DNA of 18,913 nt from JBJXHB01 sp046160725 (GCA_046160725.1 JBJXHB010000541.1:1-18913); one strand, 5' to 3'; counted from the first letter of the stretch, positions 1 to 7,492 are shown. Numbers and translations: made by a program. Notes: generated by a model not told the origin, from the sequence alone.

Positions 1-776
1 GCCTGCCCGACGCGATCGCGTCACAGCTGGTGGACATCTTCTCGACCGAGATCGACTTCCACCGTCAGTTGCGGCGGGGCGACACCTTCAGCGTCGTCTA
101 TGAGGCACTGACCGCCGACGACCAGCCGATCACCTGGAACGAAGGCACCGGCCGGGTGCTGGCGGCGGAGTTCGTCAATGCCGGCCGCGAGTACCGCGCG
201 CTGTGGTTCAACGACACCACCAGCGGCAAGGGTGCCTATTTCGACCCCAGCGGCCAGAGCCGCAAGCGGGCGTTCCTGGCCAGCCCGCTGGAGTTCTCAC
301 GGGTGACCTCGGGCTTTGCCATGCGGTTCCATCCGATCTTCCAGACCTGGCGGGCCCACCTCGGCGTGGACTATGCGGCGCCCTCGGGCACCGCGGTGCG
401 GGCGGTGGGCGATGGCACGGTGGAGCAAGCCGGCTGGCTGAACGGCTACGGTCAGGTCGTCTCGGTCAAGCACGGTGGTGACCGAAGCACGCTGTATGCA
501 CACCTGAGCCGCGTCGACGTCCGCAAGGGCCAACGTGTGGAACAGGGTCAGCGCATCGGTGCCGTGGGCGCGACAGGCTGGGCCACCGGTCCGCATTTGC
601 ATTTCGAGTTCCGCGTCAATGGCCAGCATCAGGACCCATTGAAGATTGCGCGCGCGGCTGAGACGCTCACGCTGGAGCCGGCACAGCGGCCCCGGTTCGA
701 AGCCGCGGCGTCACAGCTGAAGACCAAACTCGATATGGCCGAGACGCTGGTCGGCCAACGCGGCGACAGCGAATAG
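1..776 (+). CDS. M23 family metallopeptidase, C-terminal part (5' end outside window)
   Basis: Partial gene. The reading frame is open from base 3 with no convincing start, so the N-terminus lies upstream of the window; an internal GTG at 30 is not a believable start. The visible part has an OapA/Csd3-like linker domain (bases about 30-290) and a full peptidase_M23 (LytM) domain (about 300-640). Zinc ligands are visible: HLGVD with His at 357-359 and Asp at 369-371, and the HLH motif with His at 594-596 and 600-602, plus a YAHLS strand. With all ligands present it should be an active periplasmic DD-endopeptidase that cuts peptidoglycan cross-links, as MepM (YebA) does. anmK follows 69 bases downstream on the same strand, which fits a shared role in wall turnover. 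Family is sure; the precise bond cut is inferred. Confidence 0.93.
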   Translation, partial: LPDAIASQLVDIFSTEIDFHRQLRRGDTFSVVYEALTADDQPITWNEGTGRVLAAEFVNAGREYRALWFNDTTSGKGAYFDPSGQSRKRAFLASPLEFSRVTSGFAMRFHPIFQTWRAHLGVDYAAPSGTAVRAVGDGTVEQAGWLNGYGQVVSVKHGGDRSTLYAHLSRVDVRKGQRVEQGQRIGAVGATGWATGPHLHFEFRVNGQHQDPLKIARAAETLTLEPAQRPRFEAAASQLKTKLDMAETLVGQRGDSE

Positions 777-845
777 CGTCCGCCGGGTCACAGCCCGACG
801 TGGGCTGCTCGCCGTTGTCGCCGCCTTCGCGCCTCTCCTCGTGCC

Positions 846-1964
846 ATGCCCGCAACCGAGCTGTTCGTCGGACTCATGTCCGGCACTTCAATGGATGGCG
901 TGGACGCCGTCCTGGTGCAGCTGCCCGGCGATGCGGGAGCACCCATGGCGTTGCACGCCCATGTGCATGAGCCGTTTCCGGCGTCCCTGCGCACCGAGTT
1001 GCTGGCGCTCAACAGCCACGCGGACAATGAACTGCACCGCGCGGCACGTGCCGGCATCCTGGTCGCCCAAGCCTACGCCCGCGCAACGGATGCGGTCTGC
1101 GCTGCGGCGGCGGTGCGCTCAAGTGCGGTCCGGGCACTGGGCGCACATGGCCAGACGGTCCGCCACCGCCCCGATGACGACCTGCCCTACACCATTCAAT
1201 TGTTGGACGCCGCCGTATTGGCAGAGCTCAGCGGCATCGATGTGGTCAGCGACTTCCGGCCGCGTGACGTGGCTGCGGGTGGCCAGGGCGCGCCATTGGT
1301 ACCGGCGTTCCATGCCGCGCTGTTCGCCCGTCCGGGCCTGGCCCAGGGCATCTTGAACATCGGCGGCATCGCCAACCTGACCTTGCTGGATGGCGCCGAT
1401 GGCGTGAGCGGCTTTGACTGCGGGCCGGGTTGCATGCTGCTGGACCTGTGGTGCCAGCGGCATCGCGGCGAGCCGTTCGATCGTGACGGCGCATGGGCAT
1501 CTACCGGCCAGGTGGACGCTTCGCTGCTGGCTGCCTTCGAGTCCGAGCCATTCCTGCATCGCGTGCCACCCAAGAGCACCGGCCGCGATTTGTTCCATGC
1601 CGGCTGGCTGGAGCGGCACTTGGCCAGCTGGCCGGACTGCCGGCCTGTCGATGTCCAGGCCACTCTGGCCGCCTTGACGGCAAACGTGGCTGCGGTTGGG
1701 TTGCGCCTGCACCTGCCCAAGGCCAGCCGCCTGCTGGTGTGCGGTGGTGGGGCGTTCAATCTGGACCTGATCCGCCGCTTGCGCAGCGCCTGGCCCGAGG
1801 GCTCGGTTGGTTCAACGGCGGATGAAGGCCTGCCACCCCAGCAGGTCGAAGCCGCCGCTTTCGCATGGCTGGCTCAATCCTGCGTGTTGCGCCGGCCCGG
1901 CAACGAACCGGCTGTGACCGGTGCCCGAGGCAGCCGGATCCTGGGAAGGATCACACCGGCCTGA
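846..1964 (+). CDS. anmK: Anhydro-N-acetylmuramic acid kinase
   Basis: Phosphorylates and opens 1,6-anhydro-MurNAc, released in the cytoplasm during peptidoglycan recycling, to give MurNAc-6-phosphate. The 372-residue product has the usual family length. The N-terminal signature GLMSGTSMDGVDAVLV starts at residue 9; AHGQTVRHRP and NIGGIANLT follow; the catalytic segment FDCGPGCMLLD contains the expected base Asp191; VCGGGAFN lies near the C-terminus. This is the ASKHA sugar-kinase fold. The ATG at 846 puts the signature at its normal distance from the N-terminus, although no good Shine-Dalgarno precedes it, which suggests coupling to the M23 gene 69 bases upstream. It converges on erpA, with a hairpin terminator between them. 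Confidence 0.96.
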   Translation: MPATELFVGLMSGTSMDGVDAVLVQLPGDAGAPMALHAHVHEPFPASLRTELLALNSHADNELHRAARAGILVAQAYARATDAVCAAAAVRSSAVRALGAHGQTVRHRPDDDLPYTIQLLDAAVLAELSGIDVVSDFRPRDVAAGGQGAPLVPAFHAALFARPGLAQGILNIGGIANLTLLDGADGVSGFDCGPGCMLLDLWCQRHRGEPFDRDGAWASTGQVDASLLAAFESEPFLHRVPPKSTGRDLFHAGWLERHLASWPDCRPVDVQATLAALTANVAAVGLRLHLPKASRLLVCGGGAFNLDLIRRLRSAWPEGSVGSTADEGLPPQQVEAAAFAWLAQSCVLRRPGNEPAVTGARGSRILGRITPA

Positions 1965-2002
1965 CCGGTGCTGCTGGCATTTCCGGCGAGCCGCCGGCAA
2001 AT

Positions 2003-2031
2003 GAAGAGGGGCCGCGTCGCGGCCCCTCTTC
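2003..2031. terminator. Bidirectional hairpin terminator between anmK and erpA
   Basis: A perfect 13-bp inverted repeat, GAAGAGGGGCCGC (2003-2015) and its complement (2019-2031), closes a three-base loop. It lies between the anmK stop at 1964 and the erpA stop at 2054 (minus strand), so it can serve both convergent units. The stem base is A/T-rich on both sides (AAG and CTT) but there is no long T tract. A role as terminator is inferred from position and stability. Confidence 0.8.
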
Positions 2032-2053
2032 GGTACGGCGCTGGACGCCCGGA

Positions 2054-2425
2054 TCAGGCCGAGAAGCTGGAGCCGCAGCCGCAGGTGGTGGTCGCGTTCG
2101 GGTTCTTGATCACGAACTGCGCGCCCTGCAGGTCTTCCTTGTAGTCGATCTCGGCGCCCATCAGGTATTGCAAGCTCATCGCGTCGATCAACAAGGTGAC
2201 CCCGTTCTTCGACATGGCGGTGTCGTCCTCATTGGCCACCTCGTCGAAGGTGAAGCCGTACTGGAAGCCCGAGCAACCACCGCCCTGGACGAAAACCCGC
2301 AGCTTCAGCTCGGGATTGCCCTCTTCGGCGACCAGGTCGGCAACCTTGGCAGCGGCGCTGTCAGTGAAGACCAGCGGGCCGGCGGTCTCAGACTCGGTGG
2401 CGAAGGATTCGACGACGGCGTTCAT
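2054..2425 (-). CDS. erpA: A-type iron-sulfur carrier, ErpA
   Basis: Carries Fe-S clusters from the scaffold to apo-proteins; in Escherichia coli ErpA serves the isoprenoid enzymes IspG/IspH and respiratory enzymes. The 123-residue product shows the HesB/IscA fold and all three cluster-binding cysteines: Cys51 in QGGGCSGFQYGF, and Cys115 and Cys117 in TTCGCGSSF. A longer frame exists upstream but begins with TTG; the ATG at 2423-2425 has a GGAG about seven bases before it and gives the normal family length, so I chose it. The 17-residue N-terminal stretch before the fold is typical of betaproteobacterial ErpA. It is the last gene of the rplM-rpsI-DUF6776-bactofilin-erpA set, 51 bases after the bactofilin gene. 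IscA is the alternative, but ErpA fits the N-terminus and location better. Confidence 0.93.
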   Translation of the reverse strand: MNAVVESFATESETAGPLVFTDSAAAKVADLVAEEGNPELKLRVFVQGGGCSGFQYGFTFDEVANEDDTAMSKNGVTLLIDAMSLQYLMGAEIDYKEDLQGAQFVIKNPNATTTCGCGSSFSA

Positions 2426-2476
2426 GGGCGGGCTCCGATCAGGGTTGTGCAATGCAGTTCAGCGGACGGGGTGGGC

Positions 2477-2878
2477 CTAGGCCTCTTTCGAGGCCGCCAA
2501 CTTCAACGCCGGTCGTTCCTGGGATTTGAGGGAACGCAGCTCGCCATCGATCAAGGCGCCGGCATGCATCTCCAGTAATTCGTAGCGGACATCGCCAGTC
2601 AGGCGCGCCTTGGGCTGCAACTCCAGCAACTCGCGCGCCTCCACCGGGCCAACCACCTGACCGTTGATGATCACATGGTCAGCCTTCACCTTGCCATGGA
2701 CACGGGCTTTCTCACTGATCACCAGCAGGCTGCCTTCGCCATCGGCGGCGAGCACATCACCATGCACCTCGCCGTCCACCCGAAGCCCACCATGGAAGCG
2801 GATCTCACCGCGCAGCGACGTACCCTCGCCAACCAGGCTGCGAATGGCCGGTGGTGACTTGCGTTTGAAGAAGTTCAT
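2477..2878 (-). CDS. Bactofilin family cytoskeletal protein
   Basis: Bactofilins (DUF583) polymerise without nucleotide into filaments that scaffold cell-shape enzymes at the inner membrane. The 133-residue product has a short basic N-tail (MNFFKRKSPP), then a run of short beta-helix turns from about residue 16 to 115 (GEGTSLRGEIRFHGGLRVDG, VHGKVKADHVIINGQV, RLTGDVRYELLEM), and a Lys/Glu-rich C-tail. The open frame extends eight codons upstream only to a TTG; the ATG at 2876-2878 is preceded by GGAG and starts the conserved FFKRK-type tail, so it is preferred. It lies 28 bases after the coiled-coil membrane protein gene and 51 bases before erpA. In Caulobacter and Helicobacter, bactofilins act with M23 peptidases; such a peptidase is encoded about 1.7 kb away on the opposite strand. 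Confidence 0.93.
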   Translation of the reverse strand: MNFFKRKSPPAIRSLVGEGTSLRGEIRFHGGLRVDGEVHGDVLAADGEGSLLVISEKARVHGKVKADHVIINGQVVGPVEARELLELQPKARLTGDVRYELLEMHAGALIDGELRSLKSQERPALKLAASKEA

Positions 2879-2906
2879 CGTCTCCGTCTCGCCGGGCCGC
2901 AAGGCC

Positions 2907-3617
2907 TCACAACCGAACCTGGTGCGTGGCTCGAACGGCCCCGCTGCGGTCGGTGATCCTCACCTGCAGTGTTTTTACCACGGCCGATGGGGGGTGGTCG
3001 ATCATGCCCTCCAAGCGGGCATGGAGCTTCATCTGGACCGGTTGTGCACCGGATGCAGGCGCCAATGTCCAGGGGCGTCCGTCCAAAGTGCCGCCCAGCG
3101 TCAGCTCGTAGCGCCCGCTGAACTCAGACGTCGCCTTGCCGCTCTGCATCAACAGCATCTGATAGCGCAGTTGTCCCGGACCCTGCGCCTGGGCATGCAG
3201 CGCCCGGACGGCAAGGCCCTCACCGGTCGGGCTGGGCATCAGCCGTTCAAAGAACCCCAGGTCCTCTTTCAGCGTCAGGTTGGCCGCCTCGGTCTCGCGC
3301 AGTTGCTGCGCCAGGCGCTCCTGGGCCGCGCGCTCCGTCTTCAACAGGCTCTCGGCCGTATGGGCGACGGCCAGCGCCTTTTCGTGCTCGGACTTGAGCA
3401 CGGCAGCTTGCTGCCGCAGCTGTGCCAGCTCTTCTTTCGCATCGCGATCCAGCCCGGCGATGTCCTTGCCGAGTTCGAAAGCCCACAGCGCAACCGACGC
3501 CGAGAAGCCGAACACCAGTGCAATGACCACCCAGCGCAGGGGCCAAGGCAAGTGGCTGCGCACGATCATTCTCGGCGCACTGGCCGAGAAGCGACGGCGT
3601 AGGAGTTTCCAGCGCAT
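2907..3617 (-). CDS. DUF6776-like single-pass membrane protein with coiled coil
   Basis: No experimentally known function. From the chosen start the protein has 236 residues: a basic N-terminal stretch (MRWKLLRRRF), one membrane helix at about 28-50, a Glu/Gln/Ala-rich coiled coil at about 55-125, and a beta-rich C-terminal domain (about 130-236). The positive-inside rule puts the short N-terminus in the cytoplasm and the rest in the periplasm. The start is uncertain: the ATG at 3615-3617 gives the basic N-terminus I associate with this family but lacks a clear ribosome site; an in-frame ATG at 3717-3719 overlaps the rpsI stop (TGATG) and would add 34 residues of unusual Gly/Pro-rich sequence. 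It sits between rpsI and the bactofilin gene in one operon. A role as membrane partner of the bactofilin is a guess from topology and linkage. Confidence 0.8.
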   Translation of the reverse strand: MRWKLLRRRFSASAPRMIVRSHLPWPLRWVVIALVFGFSASVALWAFELGKDIAGLDRDAKEELAQLRQQAAVLKSEHEKALAVAHTAESLLKTERAAQERLAQQLRETEAANLTLKEDLGFFERLMPSPTGEGLAVRALHAQAQGPGQLRYQMLLMQSGKATSEFSGRYELTLGGTLDGRPWTLAPASGAQPVQMKLHARLEGMIDHPPSAVVKTLQVRITDRSGAVRATHQVRL

Positions 3618-3718
3618 GGCGAATGGGCTGCGTTGCAGTCCTGCGGCAACACCCCATCCGGGTATCGCCGCCGGACCACACGGCAGGCCGCCCACAACGG
3701 GCGACCCCGCCTCCAACA

Positions 3719-4111
3719 TCAGCGCTTGCTGAACTGCTTGCGCCGCCGGGCGCCGTGCAGGCCGACCTTCTTGCGCTCCACCTCGCGGGCATCGCGGGTG
3801 ACGAAGCCGGCCCGGCTCAGATCAGGCTTCAGTGCCGCGTCATAGTCGATCAAGGCCCGGGTGATGCCATGTCGCACCGCACCGGCCTGGCCAGACTCGC
3901 CGCCGCCGCGCACATTGACTTTGACGTCAAAGGCCTGGTCGTTCTGTGTCAGGACCAGGGGTTGGCGCACCACCATGATGGAAGTCTGGCGGCCGAAGTA
4001 TTCGTCCACCGGGCGTCCGTTGACGGTGATCTTGCCATCGCCCTTCTTGATGAAGACGCGAGCCACCGACGACTTGCGTCGCCCAGTGCCGTAGTTCCAG
4101 TTGCCGATCAT
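3719..4111 (-). CDS. rpsI: 30S ribosomal protein S9
   Basis: Small-subunit protein whose C-terminal tail reaches the P-site tRNA. The 130-residue product has normal length, with the N-terminal GTGRRKSSVARVF, the central RGGGESGQAGAVRHGI and the diagnostic basic tail ending QFSKR. It starts nine bases after the rplM stop, the standard bacterial L13-S9 pair. Its TGA overlaps a possible ATG of the downstream membrane protein gene. Confidence 0.98.
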   Translation of the reverse strand: MIGNWNYGTGRRKSSVARVFIKKGDGKITVNGRPVDEYFGRQTSIMVVRQPLVLTQNDQAFDVKVNVRGGGESGQAGAVRHGITRALIDYDAALKPDLSRAGFVTRDAREVERKKVGLHGARRRKQFSKR

Positions 4112-4120
4112 CGCCGCTCC

Positions 4121-4549
4121 TTAGATGTCCAGCGTCTTGGGTTGCTGGGCGGCATGCGGGTGCTCGGCACCGGCATAGACCTTCAGCTTCTTGATCATCG
4201 CGTAGCCCAGCGGGCCCTTGGGCAGCATGCCCTTGACAGCCTTCTCCAGGGCGCGGCCGGGGTGCTTGGCCTGCATATCCTTGAAGTTGATGCTGCGGAT
4301 GCCACCGGGATAGCCCGTGTGGCGGTAATACATTTTCTGGTCGGGCTTGGCACCGGTCACCCGGATGCCGGCCGCATTGACGACGATGATGAAGTCACCG
4401 GTGTCGACGTGAGGCGTGTAAATGGCCTTGTGCTTGCCACGCAACCGGAGCGCCACTTCGCTGGCGACGCGTCCGAGTACCTTGTCCTGGGCATCAAGCA
4501 CAAACCACTCGTGCTTCACTTCGGCCGGCTTGGCGCTGAAGGTCTTCAT
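4121..4549 (-). CDS. rplM: 50S ribosomal protein L13
   Basis: Early-assembling large-subunit protein. From the ATG at 4547-4549 the product has 142 residues, the usual length, beginning MKTFSAKPAEVKHEWFVLDA and containing VASEVALRLRGKHK, YYRHTGYPGG and the conserved MLPKGPLGYAMIKKLKVY. The frame stays open for 33 codons upstream, but that extension has no family similarity and lies in the mRNA leader. A purine-rich AGAGAGAC precedes the chosen start. It is the first gene of the minus-strand operon transcribed from the promoter at 4739-4768. Confidence 0.98.
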   Translation of the reverse strand: MKTFSAKPAEVKHEWFVLDAQDKVLGRVASEVALRLRGKHKAIYTPHVDTGDFIIVVNAAGIRVTGAKPDQKMYYRHTGYPGGIRSINFKDMQAKHPGRALEKAVKGMLPKGPLGYAMIKKLKVYAGAEHPHAAQQPKTLDI

Positions 4550-4731
4550 GAGGGTCTCTCTGACGAAAACCGGGCCAGCACCCGCCACAGTGGCAGGCAT
4601 CCGATCCGGGAATAGAACGGCTGTTCGACTTGCGGGCCACGGCGGCACTGCTTCAGATGGCAGTCTCGCCGGGCCGGCGCCGTCAAGGTGGATACCAAGC
4701 GGGCCTGCAGTCCCCCGCCGTCAGCGGGTGA
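4550..4731 (-). other. Probable 5' leader of the rplM operon mRNA
   Basis: About 180 untranslated bases separate the predicted transcription start (near 4731) from the rplM ATG. It contains a short GC stem (CCCGC/GCGGG around 4709-4727) but nothing I can match to a known leader class. L13 autoregulation has been described in other bacteria, so a long leader here is plausible as a control site; this is inference. No credible small gene is visible in it. Confidence 0.35.
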
Positions 4732-4738
4732 GCCGAAG

Positions 4739-4768
4739 ATTATAGGCGGCAAACGGATGTGTCGTCAG
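4739..4768 (-). promoter_or_regulatory. Sigma-70 promoter of the rplM-rpsI operon
   Basis: Reading the minus strand, CTGACG (4763-4768; four of six matches to TTGACA) is followed after 18 bases by a perfect TATAAT (4739-4744). It lies about 190 bases upstream of rplM and points toward it. A perfect -10 in a GC-rich genome, ahead of ribosomal protein genes, is strong evidence. No gene lies between it and the GNAT gene start at 4865; that stretch (4769-4864) holds only a weak TTGGGG/CCCCAA stem at 4800-4817. Confidence 0.8.
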
Positions 4769-4864
4769 CCTGGCCCTGCACCCAGTCGCAAAGCCGACTT
4801 TGGGGGCACGTCCCCAATTTCCCGGCACCGACGCCCTCAGAATCAGGGTTAACACTGGCTCATC

Positions 4865-5542
4865 ATGACCTGTCCCGATTCGCCTCAAGACACCACCGCC
4901 GAACCACCGCGCCCTTGGATCCCAATCCGGTCCCTTACTGCAAGGCATCGGGAGAAAGTCCGTGCTCACCTACAGGCACTGCAGCCCGATGATCGCTACC
5001 TGCGGTTCGGTTTCGTGGCCAGCGACGACCAGATCAGCCGCTATGTCGACGGCCTTGATTTTGACCGTGACGAGGTGTTCGGCATTTTCAACCGTCGGCT
5101 CGACCTGGCCGCCCTGGCCCACCTCGCCTATCCCGACCACGGCGAGCCCGATCAGGACCTGCAGGCCGAGTTCGGCGTCTCGGTCCTGGAGGCCTATCGG
5201 GGTCGAGGCTTCGGTTCACAGCTGTTCGAGCGCGCCACGCTGCAGGCGCGCAACCGGCATGTCACTTCCTTCCTCGTACATGCGCTGAGCGAGAACAAGG
5301 TGATGCTCAAGATTGCCGCCATGGCCGGCGCACGCATCCACCGGGACGGACCGGATTGCGAGGCCATACTGAAGTTGCCACCCGACACCATCGCCACTCA
5401 GGTCGAGGCGCTGATCGAGAAGGGCGCGGCCGAGATCGACTATCAGATGAAGTGGCAGAACCAGGCAGCGCATCGGGTCATGGACACCTTGAGCGACATC
5501 CGCAAGGTGCTGGTTGATGGCGAGGCGCCCACGCCCCATTGA
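4865..5542 (+). CDS. GNAT family N-acetyltransferase
   Basis: The 225-residue product has a GNAT fold: the acetyl-CoA motif A is visible as FGVSVLEAYRGRGFGSQLFE, with the R-x-x-G-x-G signature at residues 112-117, followed by the helix FERATLQARNRHV and motif B-like ALSENKVMLKIAAMAGARI. The region QPDDRYLRFGFVASDD near residue 40 is common in a GNAT subgroup whose substrates are unknown. About 60 residues after the fold (170-225) are helical and charged. The ATG at 4865 is chosen because the preceding sequence is promoter-like and non-coding; ribosome site weak. It is transcribed divergently from rplM. The acetyl acceptor cannot be told. Confidence 0.88.
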   Translation: MTCPDSPQDTTAEPPRPWIPIRSLTARHREKVRAHLQALQPDDRYLRFGFVASDDQISRYVDGLDFDRDEVFGIFNRRLDLAALAHLAYPDHGEPDQDLQAEFGVSVLEAYRGRGFGSQLFERATLQARNRHVTSFLVHALSENKVMLKIAAMAGARIHRDGPDCEAILKLPPDTIATQVEALIEKGAAEIDYQMKWQNQAAHRVMDTLSDIRKVLVDGEAPTPH

Positions 5543-5678
5543 TCGGCATGTGCCGGAGCCCTGTCGTTTACCCTAGGGTTCAGGGATCAACCCCGAAGCA
5601 GGGGATGTCAGTCGCCAAGGGCTAGCCGTTAATATTCGTGTCAACGAGTCGCGCGCCCCTTCTGGCCGCGGCGGGCAC

Positions 5679-6443
5679 ATGCTGCAGACACTTCCCTGGA
5701 TCATCGCGCTGGTGTCGGTAGCCGTCCTGGTACCCGCGCTGGTCTGGCTGGCATTGCGCCCGCGCAAGCCAGCGTCCAAGCCACTGCCCACCGAGTGGAA
5801 CCTGTCAGCGCGGCCGGTGTTCTCGACCGACGAGCGTCGGGTCTACCGGCAACTGCGCGAGGCGCTGCCGCACCACATCGTGCTGTCGAAGCTGCCGCTG
5901 GTCCGCTTTTGCCAGCCGACCGACCCGCAGCAGGTGCGCTACTGGTATGAGTTGCTCGGCGCGACGCACGTCACCTTCGCCATCTGCAGCGCCAACGGCC
6001 GGGTGCTGGCCGCCATCGACCTGGACATGGATCGCGGCGGCGCGCAGCGGCGGTCCCTGCAGATCAAGCAGGCGGTGCTGGGTGCCTGCCGCGTTCGATA
6101 CCTGCGATGCCCGGTGGACCATCTGCCGTCGATCCCGGAGCTGCAGCTGCTGGTGCCGCACACATCGGCCAATGCCCGCGGCCCACAGCCTGCCGTCCAT
6201 CAGGCCCGTGATTCCCTCAGCACGGCGGTCGCCAGCCGACGCCGCGCACGCGGTGCGCTGTGGCAGGACTCCGGCTTCTTCCACGACTCGTTCTTCGCCA
6301 ACGAGAGCCGCGCCGACAACGGCAACAGCGAGTTCGGGTCGCTTGGCGGCATGACGCGTGGGCTGGACGTCCAGGACGGCGGCATGCCGGCGGTGGACCC
6401 GCCGTCGGAGCCCGCCGAGCCGCGCGTCGCCGCCCGGCATTGA
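5679..6443 (+). CDS. Membrane-anchored DUF2726 domain protein
   Basis: 254 residues. One N-terminal membrane helix (about 5-27, LPWIIALVSVAVLVPALVWL) is followed by basic residues, then a DUF2726 domain (about 38-160) and a Ser/Gly/Asn-rich tail. The domain strand-helix pattern VTFAICSANGRVLAAIDLD followed by SLQIKQAVLGA and VRYLRC resembles the PD-(D/E)XK nuclease-like core that DUF2726 proteins show, with Asp114/Asp116 and Gln128-x-Lys130 as possible site residues; whether it is catalytic is not known. The tail carries a FFHDSFFANESRAD segment. The kinase gene starts 41 bases downstream on the same strand, so they may be co-transcribed. The 136 bases upstream contain an AT-rich patch (TTAATATT at 5629-5636) but no convincing promoter. 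Confidence 0.85.
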   Translation: MLQTLPWIIALVSVAVLVPALVWLALRPRKPASKPLPTEWNLSARPVFSTDERRVYRQLREALPHHIVLSKLPLVRFCQPTDPQQVRYWYELLGATHVTFAICSANGRVLAAIDLDMDRGGAQRRSLQIKQAVLGACRVRYLRCPVDHLPSIPELQLLVPHTSANARGPQPAVHQARDSLSTAVASRRRARGALWQDSGFFHDSFFANESRADNGNSEFGSLGGMTRGLDVQDGGMPAVDPPSEPAEPRVAARH

Positions 6444-6484
6444 CGCCTGGCCGGCCCAGGCCTGCAGCGGCGACACTGCCGGCC

Positions 6485-7492
6485 ATGACCGGCCACCCGT
6501 TCGATGCCCTGACGCCCCAGGCGGTGCTGGATGCCCTGGATACCGTCGGCCTGCGCGGCGACGGCCGTCTGCTGCAGCTCAACAGCTATGAGAACCGGGT
6601 GTTTCAGGTCTTCCTGGAGGACGGCCGCGCGGTCGTGGCCAAGTTCTACCGACCTGGCCGGTGGTCCGATGCCCAGATCCAGGAGGAGCATGCGCTGGCG
6701 CTGGAGGCCCAGGCCGAGGACGTGCCGGTGGTCGCGCCGCTCTCGCTCGGCGACAGCGCGGCCACACTGGCACTGGCCGAGATCGACGGCATCGCCTTCT
6801 GGTTCGCGGTGCAGCCGCGGGTGGGCGGCCGCGGACCGGAGATGGACGACCCGGACACGCTGCGCTGGCTGGGCCGATTCATCGCGCGCCTGCACAACGT
6901 CGGCGCCCGGCGGCCGTTCCGGCACCGCCTGAGCATCGATGCGCAGACCTTCGGCACGGCCCGCCTGCAGCGGCTGGAGGCGCTGGACGCAGTGCCTCCC
7001 GGGCAGCTGGACGGCTGGCGCGCAGTGTCGCGTGACGCGGTCGCGGCCGCCGAAAGCGCGCTCGCCGCCATCAACGGCCTGCAGACCTTGCGCCTGCACG
7101 GCGACGCCCATCGCGGCAATATCCTGTGGCGCGATGAAGGCCCGCATGTGGTCGACCTGGACGACGCGGCCATGGGCCCGGCCGTGCAGGACCTGTGGAT
7201 GTTCCTGTCCGGCCCCCGCGAGGCCATGCAGTCGCAGCTGGCCGATGTGCTGGCGGGCTATCAGTCGATCCGCGACTTCGACCGCCGGGAACTGGCGCTG
7301 ATCGAGCCGCTGCGCACCCTGCGCATGATCCACCACAGCGCCTGGCTGGCCGAGCGCTTCGACGACCCGGCGTTCCCGGCCGCCTTTCCCTGGTTCGGCG
7401 GCGCCGGCTACTGGGGCCAACAGACCACGCAACTGCGCGAGCAACTCGCAGCCATGGCCGAAGACCCACTACGGCCGGGCTTCGACGCATGA
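6485..7492 (+). CDS. srkA: SrkA/YihE-type serine/threonine protein kinase
   Basis: Stress response kinase A in Escherichia coli (YihE) belongs to the APH/choline-kinase-like fold and protects cells under envelope or oxidative stress. The 335-residue product matches in length (E. coli 328). Visible are the ATP-binding Lys53 in VVAKFYRP, the catalytic loop LHGDAHRGN with Asp207 and Asn212, and the metal-binding DLDD at 224-227 in place of DFG, then DLWMFLSG. The C-terminal ends FPWFGGAGYWGQQTTQLREQL, typical of the family. The frame is open far upstream through the DUF2726 gene, but the ATG at 6485 gives the family N-terminus (HPFDALTPQAVLDAL). It converges on htpG, with a long hairpin between them. 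Confidence 0.95.
   Translation: MTGHPFDALTPQAVLDALDTVGLRGDGRLLQLNSYENRVFQVFLEDGRAVVAKFYRPGRWSDAQIQEEHALALEAQAEDVPVVAPLSLGDSAATLALAEIDGIAFWFAVQPRVGGRGPEMDDPDTLRWLGRFIARLHNVGARRPFRHRLSIDAQTFGTARLQRLEALDAVPPGQLDGWRAVSRDAVAAAESALAAINGLQTLRLHGDAHRGNILWRDEGPHVVDLDDAAMGPAVQDLWMFLSGPREAMQSQLADVLAGYQSIRDFDRRELALIEPLRTLRMIHHSAWLAERFDDPAFPAAFPWFGGAGYWGQQTTQLREQLAAMAEDPLRPGFDA

Noticed and set aside
4800..4817. TTGGGG/CCCCAA stem between the divergent rplM and GNAT genes
   Set aside because: Six base pairs only, not in a terminator position; could be a regulator site, but nothing supports it.
5570..5593. Palindrome ACCCTAGGGT and a GGGTT/AACCC stem after the GNAT gene
   Set aside because: The stem is only five base pairs with an eight-base loop and no T tract; too weak to call a terminator.
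5629..5636. TTAATATT patch as a -10 element for the DUF2726 gene
   Set aside because: No reasonable -35 at 16-18 bases upstream, so a promoter call would rest on AT content alone.
6260..6484. Upstream extension of the SrkA frame
   Set aside because: It overlaps the end of the DUF2726 gene and encodes Arg-rich sequence unlike the kinase family; the ATG at 6485 gives the family N-terminus.
6200..7444. A 414-codon minus-strand frame opposite srkA
   Set aside because: No domain seen and composition typical of a shadow frame; srkA on the other strand has all kinase motifs.
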